A stretch of DNA of 64,000 bases, from assembly GCF_030812255.1 (NCBI RefSeq), contig NZ_JAUSSH010000011.1, forward strand, positions 62,001 to 126,000, read 5' to 3'. Position numbers and translations under genes: made by a program. The notes below the pieces were generated by a model, which did not search any database, was not told the DNA's origin, and saw only the letters and a program-made list of their open reading frames with translations. Numbering within the stretch: the first letter of the stretch is position 1; each line of letters starts with the position of its first letter. Source of the DNA: Paeniglutamicibacter psychrophenolicus. GTDB lineage: Bacteria; Actinomycetota; Actinomycetes; Actinomycetales; Micrococcaceae. Of the stretch, positions 20,464 through 29,754 are shown in pieces.

Positions 20464-21758
20464 CAGGGCGACTGCAAAGTCGCTAGCGTGAGCCGATTCC
20501 TACCATTTTGAGGATCTTGCCGGGGTGGTTTCTCAGGTGCCGCGTGGTCCTGGCGAGGTTCTTGTGGCCCTGGTTCTTGAGCAGGGTGATGGCGATGTTT
20601 CTGAGGATCGCCAGTGTTCGTGGTGTTTGGCCGTTTCTGGCTTGCAGTTTGTCCTCTTGGAAAAGGACATCCCGACGCCAGTGCAGGCCGTTTTCTATGC
20701 CCCAGTGGCCGCGGACCCAACCCGCCAGCTGCCCCGGGCTGGCCTGGTATGTCGGTAGGGACGTCACCGCATAAACGGTTTCCAGGTGCCACTTCCCGGC
20801 GCCGACCGGCCGGGACTTGCGGGTGATCCGCATGGCCTGGAGTGCATGGGGGAACCTGATGCCCGGGCTGAGGGTGGCGCATTTGATGGTGCGGATGATC
20901 TGCCGGCCGTTCGCTTTCGCCGAGCTCTTGTCCCCGTCGGGAACGCGGCCCCACGGGACGGTGGAGAGCTGCTCGAGCAAGGTCGGCTGGTTCGCTTTCA
21001 CGGTGAAAATATAGTGTGCCCCGCGTTCGGCCAGATAGCGTGCGTGGCCGGCCTGGGTGTGCATGGCGTCGGCGGTGACAACGACCCCGGACAGCGACGT
21101 GAAGTGGTCCATGAGCACCGGGAACTGCGGGATCTCGTTGCTTTTCTCGCCGACCGCCACCTGGCCCAGCACCGCGTGGGTGTCCTGGTCGATCGCCGAG
21201 AGCAGGTGGACCCGGCTTCCCTTGCCGTTCTTTGCCCCGCGCATTTCCTTGCCGTCCACGGCAATGGCCACCGGCCGTCCCAGGCCCTGGGCCCAGTCAC
21301 CGGCCAGCAGGTCGAAGGCGTCGGAATCCAGGCGTTCCAGCACCCGCGCCAAGGTCGTCGCGTGCGGGGTTCCGATCCCGCAGGCGGCCAGCTCTGTCCT
21401 GGCGGTGTCGGCGGCCCACTCGGCCATTTCCACCAGCGTCTTCGCGCCGACGAGAACCGAGCAGACCATGATCAGGAGCAGGTGCGCGAATTGGTGGCGG
21501 ACCCCGCGCCTGGCGCGGGGATCCGGAAGGCCGGCCAACGCCACCAGCACGCAGCCGGGATCAAGGACGACCGGCTCGGATGTGGAAAATTGGTCAACAA
21601 AGGCCTGCAGGTGGGAAGATTGCACGAAGGAACTCCTGGTGAAACATGTGGGCTGATATTCACATGCTTACTAGGAGTTCCTGCCCTTTAAAAGCTGGGA
21701 CCGGTTTGTCTCATATTTTAAGACTGGTGGGCTCGTTCACGACTTTGCAGTCGCCCTG
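20464..21758 (-). mobile_element. Intact ISAs1-type insertion sequence
   Basis: 1295-bp element with 19-bp perfect terminal inverted repeats (20464-20482 and 21740-21758, starting CAGGGCGACTGCAAAGTCG). It is flanked by identical 10-bp target duplications, CGTAGTCACC, at 20454-20463 and 21759-21768. One transposase gene fills it. Perfect ends and duplications imply a recent insertion. Removing it would bring parS sites 6 and 7 to within about 70 bp of each other. Confidence 0.93.
20483..21625 (-). CDS. ISAs1-family DDE transposase
   Basis: 380-residue transposase, full length for the family. It has the N-terminal RRGVRHQFAHLLLIMVCSVL region, DDE residues in IAVDGKEMRGAKNGKG (D), VVVTADAMHTQ (D) and GHWGIENGLHWRRDV (E), and a basic C-terminus. 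GTG start at 21623-21625 with AGGAG seven bases upstream. The stop codon abuts the terminal inverted repeat. The frame is intact, so the element may still be active. Confidence 0.93.
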   Translation of the reverse strand: MQSSHLQAFVDQFSTSEPVVLDPGCVLVALAGLPDPRARRGVRHQFAHLLLIMVCSVLVGAKTLVEMAEWAADTARTELAACGIGTPHATTLARVLERLDSDAFDLLAGDWAQGLGRPVAIAVDGKEMRGAKNGKGSRVHLLSAIDQDTHAVLGQVAVGEKSNEIPQFPVLMDHFTSLSGVVVTADAMHTQAGHARYLAERGAHYIFTVKANQPTLLEQLSTVPWGRVPDGDKSSAKANGRQIIRTIKCATLSPGIRFPHALQAMRITRKSRPVGAGKWHLETVYAVTSLPTYQASPGQLAGWVRGHWGIENGLHWRRDVLFQEDKLQARNGQTPRTLAILRNIAITLLKNQGHKNLARTTRHLRNHPGKILKMVGIGSR

Positions 21759-21815
21759 CGTAGTCACCCCGGATTATCACGACAACACTCGACTCTTCTC
21801 AAGCTACGGTGAGCT

Positions 21816-21831
21816 TGTTTCACGTGAAACA
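21816..21831. promoter_or_regulatory. parS: parS site 7 (perfect)
   Basis: Exact TGTTTCACGTGAAACA, 58 bp after the right end of the IS. The following 2.2 kb (21832-24078) contain no gene I can support. Confidence 0.95.
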
Positions 21832-24078
21832 ACAGGGTCATTTCAAGAACGTCGGCCTGAGAGTCCCCTGCCGACTGGGGGATCCTGCTCGAATCGTGTC
21901 ATGCGCCCATGGCGACAATGGCGCGGCTCCGGTGGCTCTGGCAAACAATTGCCTGTGGCCTCTCGTCCGGGAGTTCCGGGTGATTGCCTTTCGACCAATG
22001 ACGCACCCCCGCAAACGGAGGCCTCGCTTGCCGCGCAGCCGCAGACTCGCCCGTCAGCTGCGCCCGGTTTGACTTGAAGACACGTCTAAGACCGCACCCA
22101 GAGGAGGCACGAAGACGGTTCGTGGCGTCACGGGGAGACGGAGCCGGAAGGAGAAATCATGAAAGTGCGAAGTCTTGCAGTCGCGGATGCCCACCACAAA
22201 AGAAATCCAGGATAGTGGGATAGCTGCCGCGGAAGCTGGCTGTGCCAGGACGAATACAGGATACTTCGAAGGGTCAATGGCGCGACATTGTCACCAGTGG
22301 CCACCCGTGGCGGCGGAAGCCGTGACCATCAGGACTCGAAGTCCTTGCCCTGATGGTGGAGGTCGATTGCCTTTCCTCGACCGCGTGACACCCGGGGGGG
22401 GTGGAGAATCTGGCCGGTGGTTTGGATGAAAAGTTGGCCGCCCGGCGGTTGGCCAGGGCCCGGGGACAATGAGCATCGTCCAGTGGCCGAAGGGCTCAGG
22501 CAGTGCGAAGGCGGGATGCCTGGACCGACCCCGGTTCGGCCGTGGACCCATGTTGGGCAAGTGTTCGCCGGCCTGCGCCGGGAACCACTGCTGCCTGAAG
22601 CATGATGCCGCTCCGGCATTGCAAAAAATAGGGCCGGTGCCGGGGATGCCGGACCGACGGGCACGGCGCCTATCTTGCCCGTTGGCGCCGCTCTGGGCGT
22701 TCGAGGCGGCCGCAGCAGCGGTCGACAGCCGACGAGCCGGTGACATTCACGTAACAGGCGTGGAAGGGGCGCACCTGCCCGCCTCCGGCGGCCACGACAC
22801 CGCTGGACGGGGTGGAACACACTTTTCACTTGCCTGAGGTGTGGTGGCTGATTGGTCCCTCCCGGAAGCTGTCCCGCAAAATTTGTAGCCCGAGGAACGG
22901 CACTGCAGATTTGTCAGCCTCGGTGGTTCCCGGCTACGCAATATCAGTCGAAGAACTGGGGCCAAAGATGGGGTTGCGGTGGCTATGCGCACGCGATGAT
23001 CGTGGACCGGATCTTCTGCAAAAGGTTTGGAATCAAACCAGGAACCGGCAACATGGCGAGATGGCCTGCCCGGGCTTCTGCTGGTAGTTGGAACTCGGCC
23101 CGGACAACGGTTCCCTGCAGCGGAGGTGCTTGCTTCCAATGGCAATATCCCCAATGGGAAGTTCCCTCGAAGCCAACGATTACGCGCTCAAGGAGACCGG
23201 ACATTCACGGGTTCGTCCCTGAGCAATGGGCGGAGGACATGCGCTCCGTGAACGACCCCGGCGCAAATCATCCACGCGCAGCGAGGACCCGAAACCATGC
23301 GGAAGGCGTCTAAGGGTGGGAGGGTCTCGTGGTCGGGCCGATTCGGCGACCTGGCGATCGGGTAGCCTGGCCCAGAAAACATCACCGGAAGACGGCAGCG
23401 CCCGAAGTCGTTGAATGCACCCGGCACCACATCGTCGGTGTTGGAATTTTCGGTCATGGTCTTTGGCCCGAAGACGCCGGTCAATGAAGAAATGGTTGGT
23501 GTGGGACAGACCGGATGGTGATGATCATGGCACGTACATCGGCACCGTGAGCATGGATCATGCTTGTCCTTGAAAAGTAGAGGCATCTGGCGAGACAAGA
23601 ACGGACCGGCTGCGCCCGGGAGCAAGGCCTTGTCGATTCACGGGTATCCAGCTCTGGCTGCGGCACAAATTCGTGATGGACCCGTCCGTTGATCTCACTC
23701 ACAGCGGATAGCCGACCCTGCGGACGTTGGAAAAATTGCTCCGCACCTCGAATTGGAACGAAACGGAGCCAGTACTGCCGCTAGCGAAAGCCGGGCCTTC
23801 GATTCGGAGCCCGGTTAAGTGGGAGTATCAAATACTCCCGAAGTAGACGGCTCGCCTGCGTTCCGTTCATCCTCTGGCGCCTTTCAACTGAGAAGCAACG
23901 CATCAGCATCCATCGTGGTCGCAATTGGCCTCGATCGTGAAAGATAACGGTGAAAGCTTGAATTTTTCGAAAACATGCTGGTAAACAAATGATTTTATTT
24001 GTTTAGAGTTCCAACTTGTTCCAGTGTCTATCGTTGGCGAGCATAAATTCACCCTGGTGGGAGGTAGGGCGTTAAAAA

Positions 24079-24117
24079 GCTCGGTGCAGCCATCCCGAAG
24101 GAGTGGCTGCACCGAGC
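24079..24117 (-). terminator. Intrinsic terminator after trxA
   Basis: 14-bp perfect stem (24079-24092 with 24104-24117), 11-base loop, followed on the minus strand by TTTTTAACG. It lies 21 bases after the trxA stop. Confidence 0.9.
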
Positions 24118-24137
24118 GGACGGAAAAGTCGCGAACC

Positions 24138-24461
24138 TTACAGGAAGGCAGCGAATTCCTTTTCAAGGACAGGCTTCGGCTTGGCGCCGATCGAGGTGGC
24201 AACGTGCTCGCCGCCCTGGAAGACGTAGACGGCCGGGATGCTGGTGATGCCATACTTGGCGGCGATGGCCGGGTTGTCATCGACGTTGATCTTGACGACG
24301 TCGATCTTCTCGGCGTGCTCCGCGGCGATCTGCTCGAGGATCGGGGTCAGCTGGCGGCACGGTCCGCACCACTCTGCCCAGAAATCGACGATGACCGGCT
24401 TGGTGGCCTCAAGGACCTCAGCCTGGAAAGTTGCGTCGGTGACGTCTTTGGTCTGGCTCAT
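24138..24461 (-). CDS. trxA: Thioredoxin
   Basis: 107-residue cytoplasmic thioredoxin with the active site WAEWCGPCRQL (Cys32 and Cys35), which reduces protein disulfides and is recycled by TrxB. The start is the ATG at 24459-24461 with AAAGG eight bases upstream; a GTG three codons earlier is possible. It follows trxB by 46 bp on the minus strand, as in mycobacteria (trxB2-trxC), and ends in a strong terminator. Confidence 0.97.
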   Translation of the reverse strand: MSQTKDVTDATFQAEVLEATKPVIVDFWAEWCGPCRQLTPILEQIAAEHAEKIDVVKINVDDNPAIAAKYGITSIPAVYVFQGGEHVATSIGAKPKPVLEKEFAAFL

Positions 24462-24507
24462 GGCCTGCACCTTTCGTTAAGGTTCTCTTCCCCCTGCTGG
24501 GGAAAAA

Positions 24508-25491
24508 TTAGTTGGAGACTGAAACTGCGTTTGCGGTTGCCGCGGCTTCGACATCGGCAAGGTAGTGCTCGACGTCGAGGGCGGCGGCGCATCCCGAACC
24601 GGCAGCCGTGATGGCCTGGCGGTAGGAGGCGTCGATGACGTCGCCCGCGGCGAAGACGCCCGGCAGGCTGGTCTTCGAGGTGCGGCCGTCAACGGCGATC
24701 GTGCCCTCGGCGGTCAGGTCGAGGACGTCCTTGACGAGGTCGGTGCGCGGGTCGTTGCCGATGGCGACAAACATGCCGGTGACGGCGACTTCCTGCTCCG
24801 CACCGGTCTTCAAGTTGCGCAGCGACATGGCGGTGACCTTCTCGGCGCCCGAGATGCCGACGACCTCGGAGTCCCAGATGAACTCAATCTTCGGGTGTGC
24901 CAGGGCACGGTCTGCCATGATCTTCGAGGCACGCAGGGAATCTCGGCGGTGCACCACGGTGACCTTGGAAGCGAACTTCGTCAGGAAGAGGGCTTCCTCC
25001 ATGGCCGAGTCGCCGCCGCCGATGACGGCGATTTCCTGGTCGCGGAAGAAGAAACCGTCGCAGGTCGCGCACCAGGACACGCCGTGGCCGGCCAGGCGCT
25101 TCTCGTCGGGGAGCCCGAGCTCGCGGTAGGCGGAGCCGGTGGACAGGATCACGGCGTGGGCGCGGTACACGGTGCCGTCGCCCAGGGTGACGACCTTGAC
25201 GTCGCCGGCCAGTTCGACGGCGGTGACGTCGTCAAAGAGGATCTCGGCGCCGAAGCGCTCGGCCTGCTTCTGCATGTTGTCCATCAGGTCCGGGCCCATG
25301 ATGCCCTCGGGGAAGCCCGGGAAGTTTTCCACGTCGGTGGTGTTCATGAGCTCGCCGCCGGCGGTTACCGAACCGGCAATGACCAGGGGCTTCATGTTGG
25401 CGCGAGCCGTGTAGACCGCAGCGGTGTAGCCCGCGGGGCCGGAACCGATGATAATGACGTTGCGGATGGCGTCTTGTGCTTCTGTGGCCAC
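24508..25491 (-). CDS. trxB: Thioredoxin reductase
   Basis: 327-residue FAD/NADPH disulfide reductase that regenerates reduced thioredoxin. It has the FAD-binding motif [15 protein letters not shown] near the N-terminus and the redox site WCATCDG near residues 141-147. The NADPH motif [12 protein letters not shown] and the second FAD motif VFAAGDVID follow. The start is GTG (25489-25491). It lies 109 bp after the pseudokinase-like gene and is probably co-transcribed with trxA. Confidence 0.97.
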   Translation of the reverse strand: MATEAQDAIRNVIIIGSGPAGYTAAVYTARANMKPLVIAGSVTAGGELMNTTDVENFPGFPEGIMGPDLMDNMQKQAERFGAEILFDDVTAVELAGDVKVVTLGDGTVYRAHAVILSTGSAYRELGLPDEKRLAGHGVSWCATCDGFFFRDQEIAVIGGGDSAMEEALFLTKFASKVTVVHRRDSLRASKIMADRALAHPKIEFIWDSEVVGISGAEKVTAMSLRNLKTGAEQEVAVTGMFVAIGNDPRTDLVKDVLDLTAEGTIAVDGRTSKTSLPGVFAAGDVIDASYRQAITAAGSGCAAALDVEHYLADVEAAATANAVSVSN

Positions 25492-25600
25492 GGGTGGGCA
25501 AACCTTTCATAAGTGCGGTCTTGTTTCAAACACACCGCGGGGAAGAGGGGCTATGCGGCATAACAGCGAATGCCTTGGTGGTATTCCCGGCCCTGTCCGG

Positions 25601-27175
25601 CTAGGAGACGCGGAACTCGCCGATCTGCAGTCCGTACGGGCGCGACGCGTTGGCCCCCGAGGCGCGGCGAGGCAGCTCGGTGACGTTCAGGAACACGTAT
25701 TGCCCCTGGGCGCTGGCGCCGTCTTCGCCGCTGACCGGGACGGTGACCGTCGGACCCGTGAAGGAGCCGCTGGAGACCATCTTGGCATCGGAAAGGTTGT
25801 TGGTCTTGCCCACGCGGATCTCGAAGGAACCGCCGGAGCCGTTGAGGCCCTCAAGCTGGATCTCGGAGATGTCGGAGAGCTTTTTGAGCTCCACGATGAA
25901 CACCATGTTGGAGGCCAGGCCACCGAACTGCGGGGACGTGTAGGAGTAGGACTTGTACAGGCTCGCGGGGTTGCCGTCGATGGCCTTGGCCAGCGTGTTG
26001 TCGGTGTCCGAGTTGAGATCCTGGTTTCCGGGGACCATGCGCGTAATGTCCGCGATCTTCGGCTTGACCGCCTCGGCGGTGGGAGACTGTGAGGCTTCCC
26101 CGCTGGCGCTGCCTGATTCGGTCGCACTCTGCGTGGGGGTGGCAGTGGCCACCGGCGAGGGATTGCCCCCGCCGAGGGTGTTGTAGGCGAAGACGACTGC
26201 AAGCACCAGGACGGCGCAGAGCAAGGCCCCGATCAGCAGGCGCGTGGTTTTCTTTCCGCCCTCGCCGGCTTCCTCGTCCTCGTATTCGTCGGCAAGCGGC
26301 TCCGAATAGGACTGGGCCGCCACCGGGAAGCTGGAGGGCACACGCTGGCCCGATTCGTCGACGGTGATGCCGCGGGACTTCTGCGCCGCGGCCAGGGCCG
26401 CCGCCGAGGTCACGACGGGCTCCTCGGCATGGTCCGGCTGCTCCATCCGGGTGACCTTGGCCGCAGGCTTGGCGACGGGCGGAGCCGGGGGAGTGACGGG
26501 CGCTGCCATGGTGGCAGCGGGGGCCTCCGGGGAGGGAACAACGGGAGCCGCAGGCGACGGTGCCGACGATGCGGGCACCACGGGTGCCTGTTCGGTGCTC
26601 GAACCCACCGTGGCGGGCGGCGCGACGGGCGCTGCGGCCGGGGGGACCTGCTTGCCGCGGGTGAAACGACCCTTGATGTTGTTCAGCTTCTCGTTGAGGC
26701 TGATTTCAGGGAGCCTGTCCAGCATGGCCGGACGCTGCTGTTCCTGGGCGCGCTGGTCCTCGTAGTACTCGGCGTCGTCATCGTAGCTCGCCGGCTCCGA
26801 GGAGCGGGACACGCCAAAGATCTCGGTGCCCAGGGTATCGGTGTAGAACGGTTCGACGTACGGCGAGTCGGCCTGGACCACCAGGTCAAGAAGATCGGCC
26901 GGCTCTGCGAGGTTGGTCACCAGATAGGTGTTGCCCTCGGAAATCCCGAGGTCGAGGACCTGCACCGCGGCGTAACGTTCACCGGTGGCGATTTCGCGCG
27001 CGCTCGTGGCCAGCTGCGAGGCATTGGCCGTTGAACCGACGAGGATGCTCACCGGACGGTTGAGCACCTGGTCGATGCCACTGAGTACCTGGTCTCCGTC
27101 TGCCGAGGTCAAGACCGATTCGGTCACCTGGTAGCGGCCGCCAAGCACGGCGCCAGCGTCGATGGGCTGCGACAC
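25601..27175 (-). CDS. MurJ-associated pseudokinase with C-terminal discoidin-like domain
   Basis: 524 residues in three parts. Residues 1-100 resemble the start of a serine/threonine kinase (VLGGRYQVTESVLTSADG) but show no catalytic lysine, HRD or DFG motif. A long Pro/Ala-rich linker runs to one membrane segment at about 307-328 (LLIGALLCAVLVLAVVFAY). An exported C-terminal region (about 375-524) looks like a galactose-binding/discoidin fold. In Mycobacterium tuberculosis these parts are fused to MurJ (MviN, Rv3910) and bind FhaA; here they form a separate gene just downstream of murJ. Function is inferred: control of lipid II flipping. GTG start with GGGAGG upstream. Confidence 0.75.
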   Translation of the reverse strand: MSQPIDAGAVLGGRYQVTESVLTSADGDQVLSGIDQVLNRPVSILVGSTANASQLATSAREIATGERYAAVQVLDLGISEGNTYLVTNLAEPADLLDLVVQADSPYVEPFYTDTLGTEIFGVSRSSEPASYDDDAEYYEDQRAQEQQRPAMLDRLPEISLNEKLNNIKGRFTRGKQVPPAAAPVAPPATVGSSTEQAPVVPASSAPSPAAPVVPSPEAPAATMAAPVTPPAPPVAKPAAKVTRMEQPDHAEEPVVTSAAALAAAQKSRGITVDESGQRVPSSFPVAAQSYSEPLADEYEDEEAGEGGKKTTRLLIGALLCAVLVLAVVFAYNTLGGGNPSPVATATPTQSATESGSASGEASQSPTAEAVKPKIADITRMVPGNQDLNSDTDNTLAKAIDGNPASLYKSYSYTSPQFGGLASNMVFIVELKKLSDISEIQLEGLNGSGGSFEIRVGKTNNLSDAKMVSSGSFTGPTVTVPVSGEDGASAQGQYVFLNVTELPRRASGANASRPYGLQIGEFRVS

Positions 27176-27318
27176 GATTCCCTCCCGGGATTACTTTGCG
27201 TTGCCGGCACCCTCGTGGGTGCCCCGTTCCATGTTACCGGGCCGGGGATGGGATTTCGTGAAGAACAAGCCCGATGTCGCCGGTGCGGCGGGCACGTGAA
27301 GCCCTCCTGCGAAGGCGC

Positions 27319-29052
27319 CTAGCGCCGCAGCACAGGGATCCGGCGGGCGAGCGGGCCGAGGAAATTATCCAGTTCCTCGGAGCGGATCAGCCGCAGCAAG
27401 ACGATGTAGACCACGGCCATGACGGAACCGACGACGGCGATCGAGATGATGGCCGAACCGATGGAACTCCATGCGAATCCCCAGCTGTAGCCGCCCAGCA
27501 GCCACAGCACCCCGGCGCCCGCCATGCCCGAAAGGGCGGCCATCACACCGATCCGCACGTAGCTGTCGATCACCCGGGCGACTCCGTAGTCGCCGTAGCG
27601 GCGGACGACCAAGACGTGCGCAATCACCGCGGAGAGCACGTTGGTGCCACCGTAGATCAGGGCCACGGCCCGGGCGATCTCCGTCGCGGGCAGGACCTGC
27701 ACCGCACCGAAGGCCAGCACGACGCACAGCACGGCGATGACCGTCTGGATCAACATGGGCGTCTTGGTGTCCTCCTCGGCGAAGAAGACCCGGATCATGA
27801 AGAAGTGGATCGACTTGAATGGCAGCCCCAGCGTGGTGAGCAGCAGCAGCTGGCCGATGGCGGCGCCCTGCAGCATCGCGGTGGAGGAACTGCCGGCAAA
27901 CAGCCGGCCCAGCGGCCCGGCCAGCACGATGAAGGCCACCGTGGCGAAGACGATCGGCACGGCGGTGGTGCGCAAACCGCGGGAGAGCAACGGTGCGATG
28001 TCCCCGCGGCGCTTCTCGTGGAAGGCCTTGGTGAACTCGTTGAAGAGCATCGTGGCCAGGGTGAGGGCAAAGATCGAGTGCGGCAGCACGGTGATCAGCT
28101 GGGAGGTGTTCAGCGCGTACTCGCCGGGAATATCGGCGCCGCCGAAGGGCATGCCCTCACGGGCATTGGTGGCGGCCGAGACGAACTTGGAGTTCACCAG
28201 CGAGGCGATGTTGCCAACCATCATCGAGCCCAGGGTCCAGGCGGCAAGCTTGCCCACATGGCGCAGGCCCATGCCGCGCCAGGAAAAGTCCGGGCGCAGG
28301 TTCAGCCCGATGCGGCGCAACGGCATGAACAGGGCCAGGGCCTGGACGACGATGCCCAGGGTGGCTCCACCGGCCAGCAGGGCCGTCCGGGAGGTCGTCC
28401 AGCTGTCCAGCTGGTCGTTACCGCCGCCGTAGGCGCCAAAAAGGACAATGAACGTGCCGATGGTGAGGATCTGCACCAGGTTGTTGGCCACCGGGGACCA
28501 CATGTAGGCGGTGAAGCGGTTGTGGGCGTTGAGCACCTGGCCGATGACCGCGTAGACGCCGTAGAAGAAGATCTGCGGCAGGCACCAGTATGCGAACGTG
28601 GTTCCCATGGCAATCATGGGTTCGGTCCAGTCGAGGGTCAGGACCTTGATCAGCGGCCCGGCCATGGAAACGAGCAGCACCGTGGCCAGGCCCATCACCA
28701 CGATGGTGAGGGTCACCAGCTTGGAGGTGTACGCCGATCCGCGGTCGGAGGCCTTCGAGGCCTTGATGAGCTGGGGGACCAGCACCACGTTGAAGATGCC
28801 GCCGGCCAGCAGCATGAAGATGATCGTCGGGATGACGTTCGCCTTCTCGAAGATGTCGGCCATCGTGGTGCTCGAGCCGATGGCAACGGCCAGCAGCGCT
28901 GTGCGGATGAATCCGAGAATGCGGGAAACCAAGGTGCCAGAGGCCATCAGGGCATAGGCCTTGGATTGGCGTTGGGTCTGGTTTCGGGCCGGTGCTTGCG
29001 GGATCTTGGGTGGCGTGCCGGGGCGCGCGGGGTGCTTAGATACCTGGGACAT
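27319..29052 (-). CDS. murJ: Lipid II flippase MurJ (MviN family)
   Basis: 577-residue polytopic membrane protein of the MOP/MviN family that moves lipid II across the membrane for peptidoglycan synthesis. After a basic Pro-rich leader it begins ALMASGTLVSRILGFIRTAL, with the conserved SRILGFIR of MurJ. Many hydrophobic segments follow, for example VLVPQLIKASK and PHSIFALTLATMLF. The start is ATG 29050-29052 (MSQVSKHPARPG), inside the end of the Nudix gene by 17 bp. The DUF6049-type gene (Rv3909 position) that usually lies between them is absent. Confidence 0.93.
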   Translation of the reverse strand: MSQVSKHPARPGTPPKIPQAPARNQTQRQSKAYALMASGTLVSRILGFIRTALLAVAIGSSTTMADIFEKANVIPTIIFMLLAGGIFNVVLVPQLIKASKASDRGSAYTSKLVTLTIVVMGLATVLLVSMAGPLIKVLTLDWTEPMIAMGTTFAYWCLPQIFFYGVYAVIGQVLNAHNRFTAYMWSPVANNLVQILTIGTFIVLFGAYGGGNDQLDSWTTSRTALLAGGATLGIVVQALALFMPLRRIGLNLRPDFSWRGMGLRHVGKLAAWTLGSMMVGNIASLVNSKFVSAATNAREGMPFGGADIPGEYALNTSQLITVLPHSIFALTLATMLFNEFTKAFHEKRRGDIAPLLSRGLRTTAVPIVFATVAFIVLAGPLGRLFAGSSSTAMLQGAAIGQLLLLTTLGLPFKSIHFFMIRVFFAEEDTKTPMLIQTVIAVLCVVLAFGAVQVLPATEIARAVALIYGGTNVLSAVIAHVLVVRRYGDYGVARVIDSYVRIGVMAALSGMAGAGVLWLLGGYSWGFAWSSIGSAIISIAVVGSVMAVVYIVLLRLIRSEELDNFLGPLARRIPVLRR

Positions 29053-29581
29053 AGTTGGGGAGTACTTCACGCGCAAGATCGGCGATGCGCCGCTCATTGG
29101 GGAAGGACAGGCGTTTGCCGAGATCGAGCAGGGGAACCCAGGCCACGTCCACGGCCTCGTGGTCGGGGTCGTTTTCAATGGTCAGTTCGCCGCCCGTGGC
29201 ACGCAACAGGAAATGGTGCACGGTCTTGTGGACGCGGTAGTTGGTGACGGTGAACCAGTAGTCGACCGAGCCCAGCGGTGCCAGGATGTCACCGGCGATT
29301 CCGGTTTCTTCCTCGATCTCGCGCACGGCGGCTTCCTCGTTGGTTTCCACGCCTTCGGGGTGTCCCTTGGGCAGGCACCATTCGAGCCGACCGCCGCGGT
29401 TGTACCGGGCAATGATGGCCACCGGCAGGCTGGGAAGGGACGTATCGATGACAACGCCGCCGGCCGAAACTTCCTCCACGGTGGGGAGCGGGTGGTGCCC
29501 GGGGCTCACCTGTGCCTGCGCATGCGCCATTGACGCAGTCAACGGCGTGCGCTTCGGGGCGCTGGGAACTGGATGGGCCAT
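29036..29581 (-). CDS. Nudix hydrolase (MutT4-like position)
   Basis: 181-residue Nudix protein with a complete box GHPEGVETNEEAAVREIEEE-TGI. These enzymes hydrolyse nucleoside diphosphates linked to another moiety; the substrate is unknown. The gene corresponds in position to mutT4 (Rv3908) next to cca/pcnA in mycobacteria. I chose the ATG at 29579-29581 (MAHPVPSAPKR); a GTG at 29590 is an alternative. The first ~30 residues are a disordered leader. It overlaps murJ by 17 bp and so is probably the first gene of a nudix-murJ-pseudokinase-trxB-trxA transcript. Confidence 0.92.
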   Translation of the reverse strand: MAHPVPSAPKRTPLTASMAHAQAQVSPGHHPLPTVEEVSAGGVVIDTSLPSLPVAIIARYNRGGRLEWCLPKGHPEGVETNEEAAVREIEEETGIAGDILAPLGSVDYWFTVTNYRVHKTVHHFLLRATGGELTIENDPDHEAVDVAWVPLLDLGKRLSFPNERRIADLAREVLPNYVPGI

Positions 29582-29699
29582 GGCAACCACTCTATCGGTT
29601 CCGCGGCGCTTCGTGGCTTGCCCCGCCCGGCCTCCGCGTGTTATTCGTGTCTTCGTTACGGGGCGGCGATGTCGGCGGCGTGTGGAAGCTAACGCCGAA

Positions 29700-29729
29700 T
29701 TGAAGTGGCCGGGATCATGGCACTATCCA
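29700..29729 (+). promoter_or_regulatory. Possible cca promoter
   Basis: TTGAAG (29700-29705) and TATCCA (29724-29729), 18-base spacer, 26 bases before the cca start in the divergent Nudix-cca gap. Weak evidence. Confidence 0.3.
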
Positions 29730-29754
29730 GAAAGTCTGGCACCCTTAAAGAACT

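Larger units (their letters stand above)
14467..24078. other. Gene-poor, decayed tract of about 9.6 kb between parB and trxA
   Basis: No intact conserved gene is visible here apart from an inserted transposase. Reading frames are short, lack coding bias and change frame. Contents I can support are four more parS or near-parS sites (16789, 20345, 20432, 21816), two related IS21-like remnants, a YCII pseudogene and an intact IS element. In Mycobacterium this position (trxC to parB) holds the amidase-like cwlM and a neighbour; no recognisable trace of them remains. In 18233-20213 and 21832-24078 I see only degenerate sequence, with fragments resembling the IS21-like end repeats. Confidence 0.8.

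Noticed and set aside
22159-22215. Tiny ORF (about 17 codons) after a strong GGAAGGAG site
   Set aside because: Too short, and no continuation in another frame was recognised; could be the start of a lost gene but cannot be supported.
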